A stretch of DNA of 64,000 nt from Burkholderiaceae bacterium (GTDB lineage: Bacteria; Pseudomonadota; Gammaproteobacteria; Burkholderiales; Burkholderiaceae_C): the NCBI GenBank assembly GCA_023954095.1, contig JAMLIQ010000004.1, positions 43,144-107,143 on the forward strand, written 5' to 3'. Shown piece by piece: positions 45,790-57,021 of this stretch. The notes under the pieces are model-generated. The model made no database searches, was not told the origin of the DNA, and saw only the letters and a list, made by a program, of their open reading frames with translations. Numbering within the stretch: the first letter of the stretch is position 1; each line of letters opens with the position of its first letter. The position numbers were made by a program, and so were the translations under genes.

Positions 45790-47195
45790 TGACCATGAAC
45801 GACAACTTGCCACCTGACGGTGTGACAACGACGCCCGCCCCCTTGCTGGAGTCGGCGGAATCTGGCGCGCAGCAGTCGGTGCGCAAAGCGAATGTTTCCG
45901 GCAGTGAGCATGCCGACGCGGGTGGCTTGGCGTCAGTTGGACCGGGCGCGGAGAAGGACCTGGCGCGCAATGCAGAAAACCGGCAAGCGCGCAGTGGAAA
46001 GCAGGCCCGGGCTGCGGGCGATAAACAAGGTGCCGACAGGGGGGGAGGGTCCAGGGGAAAGGCGGTCCAAGGTTATCAGTTTGCCGATGTGGTTTCCGGG
46101 CAATTCGATGCTGATGAAACCAGCGCAGATATCGAGCCCATGAAACGGGTTTTGCTGCCCCAGGTTGAAACGCCCAAGTTGCATAAGGTGTTGGCGCAGG
46201 CAGGGTTGGGGTCGCGTCTGGAGATGGAGCAGTTGATTCTGGAGGGGCGGATTTCCGTCAACAATGAACCTGCCCACATCGGCCAGCGGATTCAGTATGG
46301 AGACCAGGTCAAGGTCAATGGAAGGCCCATTCGCTTCCGCATCGACCCACCGCCAGCGCGCGTCATCGCATACCACAAGCCCATCGGTGAAGTGGTGACC
46401 CACGATGATCCTCAAAATCGCCCGACTGTATTTCGTAAGCTGCCACGGCTGCAGCACGGCAAATGGCAGTCTGTAGGGCGCCTGGACTTGAATACCGAGG
46501 GCTTGCTGTTGTTTACCAGTTCGGGAGAACTTGCCAACAAGCTCATGCATCCGCGATTTGGTCTGGAGCGCGAATATGCTGTTCGGGTGCTTGGCGCCCT
46601 CAGCAATGAAGAAAAATCGCGCTTGCTGGAGGGGGTGCAACTCGATGACGGCATGGCGGCTTTTGGATCGATTGAAGAAGGGGGCGGCGAGGGTTCCAAT
46701 TGCTGGTACCGCGTCACCATTTCCGAGGGGCGCAATCGAGAGGTTCGTCGCATGCTGGAAGCGGTAGGCCATGCGGTCAGCCGATTGATCCGCATTCGTT
46801 ACGGTGCGATGGTCTTGCCCAGGGGGCTCAAACGTGGTGCCTGGATGGAACTCGAAGAGTCGGATATTGCTGCTCTGATGAAAGCTGCCGGAGCGGAGCG
46901 CGCTCCCCGAATGGACGGAGAGCGCGCCGTACCGTCGTCGCCGCGCAATGACAGAAGCAGCCGAGGACGACGGGGCAGTGTTGGTGATGCAGGGCGGGGA
47001 ACTCAGGGGCGTCTGGCTTCATCCAGGAACAAGAACCCGGATGCGCGCAATCAAGGCAACGCTGCCCAGCCTGACCCGTTGAAAACTTCGGTTGGCTACA
47101 TAGGGACTGATAGTCTTGCGCGTCAGCGCCAGGCGCAACGGCGAGATGGTCGAGGGGCTGGTGGGGGGCGAGGTGGTGCCCGGAGAAGTCGCTGA
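45789..47195 (+). CDS. rluB: 23S rRNA pseudouridine synthase RluB (RsuA family)
   Basis: The 468-residue protein has a low-complexity N-terminal extension of about 115 residues, an S4 domain (LHKVLAQAGLGSRLEMEQLI), and the RsuA-type catalytic region with SVGRLDLNTEGLLLFTSSGE, containing the catalytic aspartate. The ending is Arg/Gly-rich (RRDGRGAGGGRGGARRSR), probably RNA-binding. RluB modifies U2605 of 23S rRNA in E. coli. Linkage to scpB is conserved in many bacteria and supports RluB over RluE/F. Confidence 0.9.
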   Translation: MTMNDNLPPDGVTTTPAPLLESAESGAQQSVRKANVSGSEHADAGGLASVGPGAEKDLARNAENRQARSGKQARAAGDKQGADRGGGSRGKAVQGYQFADVVSGQFDADETSADIEPMKRVLLPQVETPKLHKVLAQAGLGSRLEMEQLILEGRISVNNEPAHIGQRIQYGDQVKVNGRPIRFRIDPPPARVIAYHKPIGEVVTHDDPQNRPTVFRKLPRLQHGKWQSVGRLDLNTEGLLLFTSSGELANKLMHPRFGLEREYAVRVLGALSNEEKSRLLEGVQLDDGMAAFGSIEEGGGEGSNCWYRVTISEGRNREVRRMLEAVGHAVSRLIRIRYGAMVLPRGLKRGAWMELEESDIAALMKAAGAERAPRMDGERAVPSSPRNDRSSRGRRGSVGDAGRGTQGRLASSRNKNPDARNQGNAAQPDPLKTSVGYIGTDSLARQRQAQRRDGRGAGGGRGGARRSR

Positions 47196-47272
47196 TGTCG
47201 ATGCCGGGTTAGAATCAAAAGCTTTGTCTGCAAGGCAAAATCATCATCCAAAACCTATCCAGGAATTCAAAA

Positions 47273-47698
47273 ATGGCTATTGAACGCACACTCTCTATTA
47301 TCAAACCCGATGCTGTTGCCAAGAATGTCATCGGTCAGATCTATGCGCGTTTTGAAGCAGCAGGTCTGAAGGTTGTTGCTGCCCGCATGGCACACCTCTC
47401 GCGTCTGGAGGCCGAGCAGTTCTATGCCGTGCACAAAGAGCGTCCCTTCTTCAAGGATCTGGTGGACTTCATGGTGTCTGGCCCCGTCATGATTCAAGCC
47501 TTGGAAGGCGAAAACGCCATTTTGAAGAATCGCGAGCTGATGGGCGCAACCGACCCCAAGAAAGCCGACGCTGGAACCATTCGCGCTGACTTTGCCGACA
47601 GCATTGATGCGAACGCGGTGCATGGTTCTGACGCTGCAGAAACCGCGCAGGCTGAAGTAGCGTTCTTTTTCCCCGGAATGGCAATTTACTCGCGTTGA
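47273..47698 (+). CDS. ndk: Nucleoside diphosphate kinase
   Basis: The 141-residue protein has the family length and the phosphohistidine H117 in NAVHGSD, along with the N-terminal [20 protein letters not shown]. It transfers gamma-phosphate between nucleoside di- and triphosphates. It opens the ndk-rlmN-pilW-rodZ-ispG-hisS run that continues to purA. Confidence 0.97.
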   Translation: MAIERTLSIIKPDAVAKNVIGQIYARFEAAGLKVVAARMAHLSRLEAEQFYAVHKERPFFKDLVDFMVSGPVMIQALEGENAILKNRELMGATDPKKADAGTIRADFADSIDANAVHGSDAAETAQAEVAFFFPGMAIYSR

Positions 47699-47797
47699 TA
47701 TGGCATGTCCCCGGATGCGCTTTTTGTCCCGTTATGGGGCAACCTGCACCCGGGGGGTGCGTGACATGTGCGCTGGTAGTGGCAGTTTTTGTCGAGC

Positions 47798-48946
47798 ATG
47801 AAAGTCAACCTCCTTGAATTCGACCTTGATGGGTTGGCTGCCTTTTGCGAGCAGCTCGGGGAAAAGCGCTTTCGCGCAACACAGTTGTTTCGCTGGCTAC
47901 ACCAGCGCGGGGCCGACGACTTTGATCACATGAGTGACTTGGCCAAGTCGCTGCGTGAAAAACTCAAAGGCTGCGCTCACGTGCAGGCGCTGCCTGTCAT
48001 CAGTGAACACCAGTCTTCCGATGGCACTGTCAAATGGTTGTTTGACGTGGGCGCTGGGAATGCCGTCGAAGCGGTTTTTATTCCCGAAGATGATCGGGGA
48101 ACGCTTTGCATTTCATCCCAGGCAGGTTGTGCAGTGGGATGCCGGTTTTGTTCCACGGGCCACCAAGGGTTCAGTCGAAACTTGACGACAGGCGAAATTG
48201 TTGCACAGCTATGGTTTGCAGAGCACATGCTTCGCAAGCGGCTGGGGACGACCGACAGGGTGATTTCCAATGTCGTCATGATGGGGATGGGCGAGCCCTT
48301 GCAAAACTATGCTGCGCTCGTTCCTGCGTTGCGGGTCATGCTTGATGACCACGCCTATGGCCTGTCACGCAGGCGTGTGACGGTGTCCACATCCGGCGTT
48401 GTGCCCATGATGGATCGACTGGCGCAGGATTGTCCGGTGGCTTTGGCGGTGTCGCTCCATGCACCTAACGATTCACTGCGTGATGATCTTGTTCCGTTGA
48501 ACCGCAAATACCCTGTTCAGGAATTGATGGATGCCTGCAATCGCTATCTGGAGCATGCGCCGCGCGATTTCATCACCTTTGAATACTGCATGCTTGATGG
48601 CGTCAATGACCTGCCAGAACATGCCATGCAATTGGTTGATTTGGTGAAGCAGCATGCTCATACGGGTGTGTGGTGCAAATTCAACCTGATTCCCTTCAAT
48701 CCGTTTCCTGCTTCTGGATTGCATCGATCAGCTGCAGCACGGGTGACGGCGTTTGCCGGAATACTGATGAATGCAGGAATCGTGACGACAGTACGCAAGA
48801 CCAGGGGCGATGATATTGATGCAGCCTGTGGCCAGCTGGCAGGCGAGGTCCAAGATAGAACCCGTGTGGTGGAACGTATGGCCAAGCGCCGTACGATCAA
48901 TATTCAGTTGGCTGATGCGGGAGCCCAGACATACAAGGAGACATGA
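47798..48946 (+). CDS. rlmN: Dual-specificity rRNA/tRNA (adenine-C2)-methyltransferase RlmN
   Basis: The 382-residue radical-SAM enzyme methylates A2503 of 23S rRNA and A37 of some tRNAs. The iron-sulfur cluster ligands are C111, C115 and C118 ([11 protein letters not shown]); [14 protein letters not shown] and [20 protein letters not shown] are conserved. The ATG at 47798 gives the usual start; an in-frame TTG lies 9 bp upstream. The pilW start lies 1 bp beyond its stop. Confidence 0.96.
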   Translation: MKVNLLEFDLDGLAAFCEQLGEKRFRATQLFRWLHQRGADDFDHMSDLAKSLREKLKGCAHVQALPVISEHQSSDGTVKWLFDVGAGNAVEAVFIPEDDRGTLCISSQAGCAVGCRFCSTGHQGFSRNLTTGEIVAQLWFAEHMLRKRLGTTDRVISNVVMMGMGEPLQNYAALVPALRVMLDDHAYGLSRRRVTVSTSGVVPMMDRLAQDCPVALAVSLHAPNDSLRDDLVPLNRKYPVQELMDACNRYLEHAPRDFITFEYCMLDGVNDLPEHAMQLVDLVKQHAHTGVWCKFNLIPFNPFPASGLHRSAAARVTAFAGILMNAGIVTTVRKTRGDDIDAACGQLAGEVQDRTRVVERMAKRRTINIQLADAGAQTYKET

Positions 48947-48947
48947 C

Positions 48948-49784
48948 ATGGCAGAGACCGTTGCTCGTTGGCACCAGACACTGATCAAGGCGGCATTCAC
49001 CATTGGTGTGTCGCTGACGGGTTTGGCGGGGGTAACGGGGTGCGCCGCGCCTGGAGGAAGTGCCGGAGCGGGACTCAGCCAGGAAGTCATTACACCATCT
49101 GATGAGCCTGAGGTGCGGCGGCGTGCCCGTATCCGCCTGGAACTGGCGGTCAACTATTTCGAAATGGGCAAGGCGACAGTGGCTTTGGATGAAGTCAAGC
49201 AATCGCTGGCAAACGATCCCACCTATGCTGATGCCTACAATCTACGCGGCTTGATTTACATGCGCCTTAACGATTTGGCGCAGGCAGAGGACAGTTTTCG
49301 CAGGGCGCTGTCCCTTCGCCCTTCAGATCCCAATGTGCTGCATAACAATGCGTGGCTTTTATGCCAACAGCAGAAGTATGCGGAGGCAGACAAGCAGTTC
49401 ACCCAGGTTTTGGCCAATCCGACCTATACCGCGCGCAGCAAGACGTTGATGGCACAGGGGCTGTGTCAGGCGCGGGCAGGTGAGAACACGGTCGCAGAGC
49501 AAACCTTGCTACGAGCGTATGAATTGGATGCAGGCAACCCCGTGGTGGGCTACAACCTTGCCGATTTGCTCACCCGACGGGGCGATCTGACGCGGGCGCA
49601 GTTCTATATCCGCCGAATCAACAACAGTGAATTGGCCAACGCAGAGTCGTTGTGGCTGGGCATCAAGATCGAGCGCGGTCTCGGTGATGCCGTGGCAGTG
49701 CGTCAGTTGACCGAGCAACTGCGCAAGCGGTTTCCGGATTCGCGAGAATTGTCGGCGCTGGAGCGGGGTGCATTCAATGACTGA
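48948..49784 (+). CDS. pilW: Type IV pilus biogenesis/stability protein PilW (PilF), TPR lipoprotein
   Basis: The 278-residue protein has a signal peptide with a lipobox-like GVTGC (C32) and tandem TPR repeats (about 62-210; RIRLELAVNYFEMGKATVAL, DAYNLRGLIYMRLNDLAQAE). It is the pilotin needed for PilQ secretin assembly in the outer membrane. An AAGGAG box lies 7 nt before the ATG at 48948. The end overlaps the rodZ-like start. Confidence 0.9.
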   Translation: MAETVARWHQTLIKAAFTIGVSLTGLAGVTGCAAPGGSAGAGLSQEVITPSDEPEVRRRARIRLELAVNYFEMGKATVALDEVKQSLANDPTYADAYNLRGLIYMRLNDLAQAEDSFRRALSLRPSDPNVLHNNAWLLCQQQKYAEADKQFTQVLANPTYTARSKTLMAQGLCQARAGENTVAEQTLLRAYELDAGNPVVGYNLADLLTRRGDLTRAQFYIRRINNSELANAESLWLGIKIERGLGDAVAVRQLTEQLRKRFPDSRELSALERGAFND

Positions 49785-50685
49785 TGAGGGACAGTTTCTG
49801 CCGGGCGGACAGGAATCGACGTCCTTGCGCCAGGCATCGCCAGGAGAAATGTTGCGTGCTGCGCGTCAAGCCGCAGGTGTGCACATCGAGGCACTGGCAG
49901 TGTCGCTGAAGGTTCCGATCAGTAAACTGGAGGCACTGGAAGCAGATGATTTTGATGCTTTGCCGGATGCCGTGTTCGTACGGGCCTTGGCATCGAGTAT
50001 TTGCCGGTCATTGAAACTGGACCCGGTTCCTGTACTGGCTCTTATGCCGCAAAGTGGTGCACCCAAGCTATCGGTGGATCATGCAGGTATCAATACAGCA
50101 TTCAAGGATGGTACTGAGCATTCACGGGTCGCTCCTGTTTTGGCGCGCATGATGCGGCCGACATTTCTTGCGGTGGTGGTACTGCTGGTGGGGGCTGCCA
50201 TTTTGACGCTTTATCCCAGATCAGAAGAAAACTCGCAGCCTGTAGTGGGTGAATCGACTAAGGATACTCCAACGGTGATTCAACCATCAATGCCTGAGAG
50301 TGTGGCGTCCGCACCTGTTACGGCAGCCGTGGTTGCGGCCGTGGAGGCAGGTTTGACCCGTCCATCCACAGTAGTGGATTCAATGGTCGCTGTTGTCCCA
50401 ACTCCTGCACCGAGTGCTTCACCAGTTGTAGCAGAGGAGACGCAAAGCCAGGTTCTTTTGTTCCGTGCCCGAAATGAATCCTGGATTCAGATTCGTGATG
50501 CCTCTGGAACAACGATTCTTCAAAAACTTCTTGCCGCAGGTGAATCGCTGGTTGCACCGGGAAAACCGCCTTACTTTGTCGTAGTGGGAAAGGCCGATGC
50601 GACCGAAGTTGTGGTGCGAGGAAAGGTACTGGATCTGACTTCGGTCTCTCGAGATAACGTCGCTCGATTTGAGGTGAAGCCGTGA
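49777..50685 (+). CDS. rodZ: RodZ-like HTH membrane protein (RodZ/DUF4115)
   Basis: The 302-residue protein has an N-terminal HTH_25 domain ([40 protein letters not shown]), one membrane helix at about 130-147 ([17 protein letters not shown]), a Ser/Thr/Pro/Val-rich linker and a C-terminal DUF4115 beta domain ([20 protein letters not shown]). RodZ links MreB filaments to the cell-wall elongation machinery. Its position between pilW and ispG is conserved in proteobacteria. Confidence 0.9.
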   Translation: MTDEGQFLPGGQESTSLRQASPGEMLRAARQAAGVHIEALAVSLKVPISKLEALEADDFDALPDAVFVRALASSICRSLKLDPVPVLALMPQSGAPKLSVDHAGINTAFKDGTEHSRVAPVLARMMRPTFLAVVVLLVGAAILTLYPRSEENSQPVVGESTKDTPTVIQPSMPESVASAPVTAAVVAAVEAGLTRPSTVVDSMVAVVPTPAPSASPVVAEETQSQVLLFRARNESWIQIRDASGTTILQKLLAAGESLVAPGKPPYFVVVGKADATEVVVRGKVLDLTSVSRDNVARFEVKP

Positions 50686-51959
50686 ACTTGATGGACCCAT
50701 TCAATTCCCCCGTGCCGATGGCTGCGCCGCTGGCTCGACGTACGCGACAAGCGCGCGTGGTGTGGGGTGAGCGTGTTGTGACTATTGGGGCAGATGCTCC
50801 GGTGCGTGTTCAGTCGATGACCAATACGGACACGGTAGATGCGGTGGCCACCGCCATACAGGTCAAGGAATTGGCACTTGCGGGGTCCGAGTTGGTTCGC
50901 ATTACTGTGAACACACCGGAGGCCGCGTTGGCGGTGCCTTACGTTCGAGAACAACTCGATCGCATGGGGATCGATGTGCCTCTGATCGGTGATTTCCATT
51001 ACAACGGCCATCGTCTCTTGACGGATTACCCGGCTTGCGCAGAGGCCTTGTCCAAGTATCGTATCAATCCGGGAAACGTGGGCAAGGGCGACAAGCGCGA
51101 CAAGCAATTTGGACAAATGATTGAAGCCGCCATCCGCTGGAAGAAGCCGGTGCGTATTGGCGTCAACTGGGGAAGTTTGGATCAGGAACTGCTGGCACAA
51201 CTGATGGATGCCAATAGTGCTCGGAAGCAGCCGTTGGACGCTCGGCAAGTGATGTATGAGGCATTGATGAGCTCGGCCATAGAATCGGCGCACCGAGCAG
51301 AGCAGATCGGGCTTGATGGCAACCAGATCATTTTGTCCTGCAAAGTAAGTGGTGTACAGGATTTGGTTTCGGTTTATCGTGCCTTGGCGCAACGGTGTGA
51401 CTACCCTTTGCATTTGGGTTTGACCGAAGCAGGGATGGGCACCAAAGGGACAGTAGCATCTTCAGCAGCGCTCTCGGTCCTGCTTCAGGAGGGGATTGGC
51501 GACACGATCCGAGTGTCTTTGACACCGCAACCCGGCGAGTCGCGAACGCAAGAGGTAGTGATTGCATCGGAAATTTTGCAGGCGTTGGGTCTTCGCATGT
51601 TCGTTCCAAGTGTGACGGCCTGCCCTGGTTGCGGACGCACTACGAGCACCACATTTCAAGAGTTGGCCAAGCAGATTGATGACTATTTGCGAGAGCAAAT
51701 GCCCGTGTGGCGTAAGCAGTACCCCGGTGTTGAGGCGCTCAAGGTGGCGGTCATGGGGTGTATTGTGAATGGGCCTGGTGAAAGCAAACATGCCGATATT
51801 GGTATCAGCTTGCCGGGCACTGGTGAAGCTCCCGCCGCCCCCGTATTTATTGATGGTGAAAAAGCGTTGACGCTGCGCGGTGATAATATCGCGCATGATT
51901 TTCATCAATTAGTTCAGAAATACATCGAAAAGCGCTTTGGCGCCTCCAAAACGGCTTGA
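50682..51959 (+). CDS. ispG: 4-hydroxy-3-methylbut-2-enyl-diphosphate synthase (flavodoxin)
   Basis: The 425-residue iron-sulfur enzyme makes HMBPP from MEcPP in the MEP isoprenoid pathway. Conserved segments are [51 protein letters not shown] and the cluster ligands in [16 protein letters not shown] and [20 protein letters not shown]. The start is a GTG overlapping the rodZ stop (GTGA). Confidence 0.97.
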   Translation: MNLMDPFNSPVPMAAPLARRTRQARVVWGERVVTIGADAPVRVQSMTNTDTVDAVATAIQVKELALAGSELVRITVNTPEAALAVPYVREQLDRMGIDVPLIGDFHYNGHRLLTDYPACAEALSKYRINPGNVGKGDKRDKQFGQMIEAAIRWKKPVRIGVNWGSLDQELLAQLMDANSARKQPLDARQVMYEALMSSAIESAHRAEQIGLDGNQIILSCKVSGVQDLVSVYRALAQRCDYPLHLGLTEAGMGTKGTVASSAALSVLLQEGIGDTIRVSLTPQPGESRTQEVVIASEILQALGLRMFVPSVTACPGCGRTTSTTFQELAKQIDDYLREQMPVWRKQYPGVEALKVAVMGCIVNGPGESKHADIGISLPGTGEAPAAPVFIDGEKALTLRGDNIAHDFHQLVQKYIEKRFGASKTA

Positions 51960-52051
51960 TTCCACGATACAGGGCGTGGTAATCGAACCAAAATAGCCTC
52001 TCTAGGCGACAGAATTGTCGCAATTCTTTCCTTATTATTGAAATTAACGTT

Positions 52052-53377
52052 GTGAGCATTGATAAAGAGCGGATATCTGCAAAACCAGAGCGGATTTTGG
52101 CCGTCAAGGGAATGAATGACATTCTTCCGCCAGAATCTGCGCAATGGGAGTGGTTTGAAACCAAGGTTCGATCATTGATGGATCGGTATGCCTATCGCAA
52201 CATCCGTACGCCTATCGTTGAGCCCTCAGCATTGTTCATTCGAGGCCTTGGAGAGGTCACCGATATCGTTGAGAAGGAGATGTATTCCTTTGAAGACAAA
52301 TTGAATGGCGAACAACTCACCTTGCGACCGGAAAGTACAGCAGGGGTTGTTCGTGCGGCTGTAGAGCATTCTTTGCTGTACGACGGAGGCAAACGGCTTT
52401 ACTACATGGGGCCGATGTATCGCCATGAGCGCCCTCAGCGTGGTCGCTATCGTCAGTTTCATCAGATTGGCGCAGAGGCGTTGGGTTTCCCCGGGGCGGA
52501 AATGGATGCCGAGTTGATTCTGTTGGCAGACGCTCTCTGGCAAGAACTGGGCCTGAAAGATGTGCAGCTTGAAATCAATAGTCTTGGAGAACCGGATGAA
52601 CGCAAGGCGCACCGGGCTGCATTGATTGCTTACCTGGAAGGCAATGTGGGTCTTCTGGATGAAGAGGCCAAGCGGAGACTGTATAGCAATCCTTTGCGTA
52701 TTCTGGATACGAAAAATCCTAATATGCAAGCATTGGTAGAAAATGCACCACGGCTAATAGATTTTTTGGGAGAGAAATCCCTTGCGCATTTCAATTCCGT
52801 CAAAGCTATTTTGGATATGAATGGCGTTGCGTGGAAATTTAACCCTCGATTGGTGCGGGGGATGGATTACTATAATTTGACTGTTTTTGAATTCGTCACG
52901 CATCAACTCGGCTCACAAGGAACCATCTGTGGGGGCGGGCGATACGACTATCTGATCGAACAAATCGGTGGGCGGCCTGCGCCGGCCGTAGGTTGGGCGC
53001 TCGGGGTAGAACGAGTGCTGGAGTTGTTGAAGGAGCAGCGATCGGTGCAATTGCAGTCTGCTCCCGTGGTGTATGCGATCGTCCCCGATGCAGTGGCTCT
53101 GCCAGTTGCCATGGCTTTGCTGCAAAAACTGCGTGGACTGGGTGTTAGTGTTCAGATGCACAGCCCTGCAGTGCGTGGTGAGGGAATGGGAAGCATGAAA
53201 TCCCAATTCAAGAAAGCAGACGCGAGTGGGGCGCAGTATGCATTGATTTTTGGGGCTGATGAGCTGGCGCGCGGGGGGGTCATTGTGAAGCCACTCCGTG
53301 ACGGCGGAAGCCAGCAAGTGGAGCATCCGATTCATCACGTCGCCGACTGGGCAGGCACTCTACAATCCATCGCTTAA
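52052..53377 (+). CDS. hisS: Histidyl-tRNA synthetase
   Basis: The 441-residue class II synthetase begins at a GTG ([20 protein letters not shown]) and shows motif 1 ([18 protein letters not shown]), motif 2 ([20 protein letters not shown]) and the histidine-specific [16 protein letters not shown]. It charges tRNA-His. It follows ispG after 92 bp and is clearly low in GC (one line is 42%). Confidence 0.97.
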   Translation: MSIDKERISAKPERILAVKGMNDILPPESAQWEWFETKVRSLMDRYAYRNIRTPIVEPSALFIRGLGEVTDIVEKEMYSFEDKLNGEQLTLRPESTAGVVRAAVEHSLLYDGGKRLYYMGPMYRHERPQRGRYRQFHQIGAEALGFPGAEMDAELILLADALWQELGLKDVQLEINSLGEPDERKAHRAALIAYLEGNVGLLDEEAKRRLYSNPLRILDTKNPNMQALVENAPRLIDFLGEKSLAHFNSVKAILDMNGVAWKFNPRLVRGMDYYNLTVFEFVTHQLGSQGTICGGGRYDYLIEQIGGRPAPAVGWALGVERVLELLKEQRSVQLQSAPVVYAIVPDAVALPVAMALLQKLRGLGVSVQMHSPAVRGEGMGSMKSQFKKADASGAQYALIFGADELARGGVIVKPLRDGGSQQVEHPIHHVADWAGTLQSIA

Positions 53378-53391
53378 TTGAAGTACGCAGT

Positions 53392-54072
53392 ATGGCAAAT
53401 CATCTCGATCTTGAAGAACAAGAGCAGCTAGATCAGCTCAAGCATTTTTGGAATACTTGGGGTACTTTGATCAGCTCAATTCTCCTTGTGGTTGTTGCTG
53501 CACTGGCGGCATGGAATGGATACAAGTTTTGGCAGGCCCGTCAGGCTACTCAGGCGGCTGCGCTGTACGAGGCTGTGGAGATTGCAGTGAATGCCGGTGA
53601 TCAGACTCGCTGGGAACAGGCATTCTCGGATTTGCGTGAAAAATATGCGGGAACCATGCAGGCTAGTCAGGCTGGATTTTTGGTGGGTAAGGTGGAAGTG
53701 TCCAAAGGGAATATGGATGCAGCCAAATCAGCATTGACATGGGTTTCACAATACGCTGCTGACAATGGGCACAAGGAGTTGGCGCGAATTCGTCTTTCTG
53801 GCGTGTTGATGGCGCAGAAATCCTATGACGAAGCGCTGCAGCAGCTTTCATCGCCCTTTTCTTCGGAGTACACAGCTGTTGTAGCCGATCGAAAAGGGGA
53901 TGTGCTCTCCGTGCAAGGAAAGAGAGCCGAGGCTGTTGCTGAATATGTGAAAGCTTACAAGGCGTTTCCTGACAATGTCGAGTACCGGCGGTTGGTGGAG
54001 GTCAAGTTGAACGCCTTGGGAGAGCGTCCGCAGGCGGTTGCGGTTGCCGCAGCGCTGGAGCCAAACAAGTGA
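53392..54072 (+). CDS. YfgM family ancillary SecYEG/periplasmic chaperone-network protein
   Basis: The 226-residue protein has an N-terminal cytoplasmic stretch (DLEEQEQLDQLKHFWNTWG), one membrane helix at about 21-42 (TLISSILLVVVAALAAWNGY) and a periplasmic TPR-like domain. This matches YfgM, which joins the Sec translocon with periplasmic chaperones. The hisS-yfgM-bamB-der order is conserved in proteobacteria. Confidence 0.9.
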   Translation: MANHLDLEEQEQLDQLKHFWNTWGTLISSILLVVVAALAAWNGYKFWQARQATQAAALYEAVEIAVNAGDQTRWEQAFSDLREKYAGTMQASQAGFLVGKVEVSKGNMDAAKSALTWVSQYAADNGHKELARIRLSGVLMAQKSYDEALQQLSSPFSSEYTAVVADRKGDVLSVQGKRAEAVAEYVKAYKAFPDNVEYRRLVEVKLNALGERPQAVAVAAALEPNK

Positions 54073-55223
54073 AGACGATCAAGCATTTGGCAGGGTTCAT
54101 CGGTCGGAGTGCGGCGGGAGTTCTGCTTGCTTCCGCTTTGGCAGGGTGCTCTTTGTGGGGCGGCGGTACGGAAAAGCCGAAACCCGCAGCTCTTGGGGCC
54201 AATATCCCCGTTCTGGGGGTGCGCCAAGCTTGGACTGCGCGTATTGGCAGTTTGAAAGAAATGCCGCTGATGGTTCAAGTGCAAGGACGCACAATCGCTG
54301 TGGCGTCGGCGGATGGGGTCGTGGCGGTCATCGACGCTACCACCGGAGGTGATATTTGGCGCTTGAGCCTCAACGAGGCGCTTTCTGCCGGCGTGGGCAG
54401 TGACGGGAAATGGACAGCGGTTGTCTCCGGTCGCAATGAACTGGTCGTGCTGGAAGCGGGACGCGAACTTTGGCGCAAGCGTTTGCCCTCGCAGGTCTAT
54501 ACGGCGCCGTTGGTAGCTGGAGCGCGTATTTTTGTACTGGGTGCGGATCGGTCTGTGACCGCTTTCGATGCAGCCACTGGATCACGCCTATGGAATGTGA
54601 CAAGGCCCGGAGAGCCCTTGGTGCTTCGACAGCCTGGGGTTCTGCTAGCAATAGAAGACACTTTGGTGACCGGGTCTTCGGGGCGACTCGTTGGTTTAAA
54701 TCCTGACAATGGTGTGGTCCGTTGGGAGGCTTCGCTGGCAAGTTCACGTGGAACCAATGATGTAGAGCGTCTCGTGGATCTCGTGGCCCCTGTCAGTCGG
54801 ATCGATCTGAGTGTCTGCGCACGTGCTTTTCAAATGGCAGTAGGCTGTGTGAACGTGGGGCGTGGAACAGTTGACTGGGTGCAGAAGGCGTCTGGAGGCC
54901 AGGGCGTCCATGGATCCGATGAATTGGTGGTGGGCACGGAAAGCAATGGAGTCGTGATGGCGTGGAGTCGTCTCGATGGTCGAAAGATGTGGTCGACGGA
55001 TCGATTGCAATATCGTAAGTTGACAGCTCCTTTGGTGCTGGGGCGATCGGTGGTGATTGGTGACGAAACGGGTCTGGTGCACTTTCTGTCGCGTGACGAT
55101 GGCAGCCCTCTGAATCGGCTTCAAACGGATGGTTCTGGTATTGCTGTCACGCCTGTGGTTGCTGCTGACACGCTGATCGTTGTGACGCGCAACGGCAGTG
55201 TTTTTGGCTATCGACCCGACTGA
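54069..55223 (+). CDS. bamB: Outer membrane protein assembly factor BamB
   Basis: The 384-residue lipoprotein (lipobox LAGC, C26) has an eight-bladed PQQ-like beta-propeller: VASADGVVAVIDATTGGDIW, VTAFDAATGSRLWNVTRPGE and VNVGRGTVDWVQKASG are blade repeats. BamB is the part of the BAM complex that helps insert outer-membrane barrels. The start is a GTG overlapping the yfgM stop by 4 bp. Confidence 0.95.
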   Translation: MKTIKHLAGFIGRSAAGVLLASALAGCSLWGGGTEKPKPAALGANIPVLGVRQAWTARIGSLKEMPLMVQVQGRTIAVASADGVVAVIDATTGGDIWRLSLNEALSAGVGSDGKWTAVVSGRNELVVLEAGRELWRKRLPSQVYTAPLVAGARIFVLGADRSVTAFDAATGSRLWNVTRPGEPLVLRQPGVLLAIEDTLVTGSSGRLVGLNPDNGVVRWEASLASSRGTNDVERLVDLVAPVSRIDLSVCARAFQMAVGCVNVGRGTVDWVQKASGGQGVHGSDELVVGTESNGVVMAWSRLDGRKMWSTDRLQYRKLTAPLVLGRSVVIGDETGLVHFLSRDDGSPLNRLQTDGSGIAVTPVVAADTLIVVTRNGSVFGYRPD

Positions 55224-55239
55224 TGAAAAGTAGCATTCC

Positions 55240-56583
55240 ATGAAGCCAGTGATTGCCTTGGTAGGGCGCCCTAACGTCGGAAAATCGACGCTCTTTAATC
55301 GCCTGACAAGATCCCGGGACGCTATTGTTGCGGACTTTGCTGGACTGACACGCGACCGGCATTACGGCAACGGGAAGCAGGGGAAGCGTGAATACATTGT
55401 CATCGATACGGGAGGATTTGAGCCTGATGCAGTCAGCGGCATCTACCGTGAAATGGCAAAGCAGACGCAGCAAGCCGTGGCTGAAGCGGACGTTGTTGTG
55501 TTTGTCGTGGATGCCCGTGCTGGTGTGTCCGCACAGGATCATGAGATCGGAAAGTACCTTCGCCGTTTGAGCAAACCTTGTGTTCTGGTCGCCAACAAGG
55601 CAGAGGGCATGCTGGAAGGCGTGCAATTGTCCGAGTTTTATGAACTTGGACTGGGCGACGTGCACGGCATTTCTGCTGCCCATGGGCAAGGGATCCGCGA
55701 TCTTGTGGACATTGCCTTGAATTTGCTGCACCTGCCCGAGCCTCAGGACGATGCCGAGCCGTTGGACAAGTCCACGATCCGGTTGGCGGTAGCGGGACGA
55801 CCCAATGTTGGGAAGTCGACGCTGATCAATACGTGGCTGGGTGAAGAGCGCCTGGTGGCCTTTGATTTGCCTGGTACGACACGCGACACGATCTCTGTGC
55901 CCTTTGAACGCAATGGACAGCGATTCGAATTGATTGATACCGCCGGTTTACGTCGGAAGGGACGGGTGTTTGAGGCGATCGAGAAATTCTCGGTAGTCAA
56001 GACGCTCCAGGCAATTGAATCCGCCAACGTTGTGCTGTTGCTCCTGGATGCGACGCAAGGCGTGACAGATCAAGATGCCCACATTGCAGGGTACATTTTG
56101 GAGAGCGGACGCTCTGTGGTCATTGCTGTCAACAAGTGGGATGCTGTTGATGACTATCAAAAGCAGTTGCTGGAGCGATCGATTGAGACGCGATTGGCAT
56201 TTTTGAAGTTTGCGTCGTTACATTTCATTTCGGCCAAGAAACGGCAAGGACTGGGGCCGCTATGGGCTTCCATTGTGCAAGGACACAAAGCAGCAATGTG
56301 CAAGATGTCAACTCCCGTGTTGACGCGTTTGCTTTTGGAGGCTGTCCAATTCCAGAGCCCCAAGCGGGCAGGCATGTTTCGTCCGAAACTGCGTTATGCC
56401 CACCAAGGGGGGATGAATCCTCCGGTCATTGTGATCCATGGGAACTCTTTGGAGCATGTGACCGATGCCTACAAGCGATTCCTGGAGGGCCGTTTTCGCA
56501 AGGAGTTCGATCTGGTGGGGACACCGCTTCGGATCGAAATGAAGACCTCTCACAACCCCTTTACCGACGGCGATGATTCCTGA
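55240..56583 (+). CDS. der: Ribosome-associated GTPase Der (EngA)
   Basis: The 447-residue protein has two tandem GTPase domains, each with a P-loop GRPNVGKST (residues 8-16 and about 186-194), and a C-terminal KH-like domain. Other G motifs are DTGGFEPDA and [10 protein letters not shown] (G3) and NKAEG and NKWDA (G4). Der acts in 50S subunit assembly. Confidence 0.97.
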   Translation: MKPVIALVGRPNVGKSTLFNRLTRSRDAIVADFAGLTRDRHYGNGKQGKREYIVIDTGGFEPDAVSGIYREMAKQTQQAVAEADVVVFVVDARAGVSAQDHEIGKYLRRLSKPCVLVANKAEGMLEGVQLSEFYELGLGDVHGISAAHGQGIRDLVDIALNLLHLPEPQDDAEPLDKSTIRLAVAGRPNVGKSTLINTWLGEERLVAFDLPGTTRDTISVPFERNGQRFELIDTAGLRRKGRVFEAIEKFSVVKTLQAIESANVVLLLLDATQGVTDQDAHIAGYILESGRSVVIAVNKWDAVDDYQKQLLERSIETRLAFLKFASLHFISAKKRQGLGPLWASIVQGHKAAMCKMSTPVLTRLLLEAVQFQSPKRAGMFRPKLRYAHQGGMNPPVIVIHGNSLEHVTDAYKRFLEGRFRKEFDLVGTPLRIEMKTSHNPFTDGDDS

Positions 56584-56694
56584 TGCCTGCTATGCCCTGC
56601 GTTTCGCAATGGCAACAGGTGGCGTGCAGTGGCATGGCGAGGCTGCTGTGGTAAGGTGCTGGTTTACAACAACATTCTGAACACGGAGAATATC

Positions 56695-56952
56695 GTGAGC
56701 AACAAAGGTCAGCTTCTTCAAGATCCCTTCCTCAATGCTCTTCGCCGCGAGCATGTCCCAGTTTCCATTTATCTCGTCAACGGCATCAAGCTTCAAGGAC
56801 AGATCGAGTCTTTTGACCAGTATGTCGTACTGTTGCGAAACACTGTAACCCAGATGGTTTACAAGCATGCCATATCGACGATTGTTCCGGGGCGGGCTGT
56901 GAATTTCTCTATGAACGAGACCTTGGATGCTGTTAGCGGTTCGAATGCTTGA
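56695..56952 (+). CDS. hfq: RNA chaperone Hfq
   Basis: The 85-residue protein has the Sm fold: [40 protein letters not shown] and [10 protein letters not shown], the last being the Sm2 motif. It forms hexamers that promote pairing of small RNAs with mRNAs. The start is a GTG preceded by GGAG; the frame is open upstream but that part is not Hfq-like. hflX follows, as in most proteobacteria; miaA, adjacent in gammaproteobacteria, is absent. Confidence 0.96.
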   Translation: MSNKGQLLQDPFLNALRREHVPVSIYLVNGIKLQGQIESFDQYVVLLRNTVTQMVYKHAISTIVPGRAVNFSMNETLDAVSGSNA

Positions 56953-57021
56953 ACGTGGTCTTGAACTGCCTCATTTGCGTCTCGGAGACTTTTTGAAGTC
57001 CCCTGTCTCATCGCTTTCGAC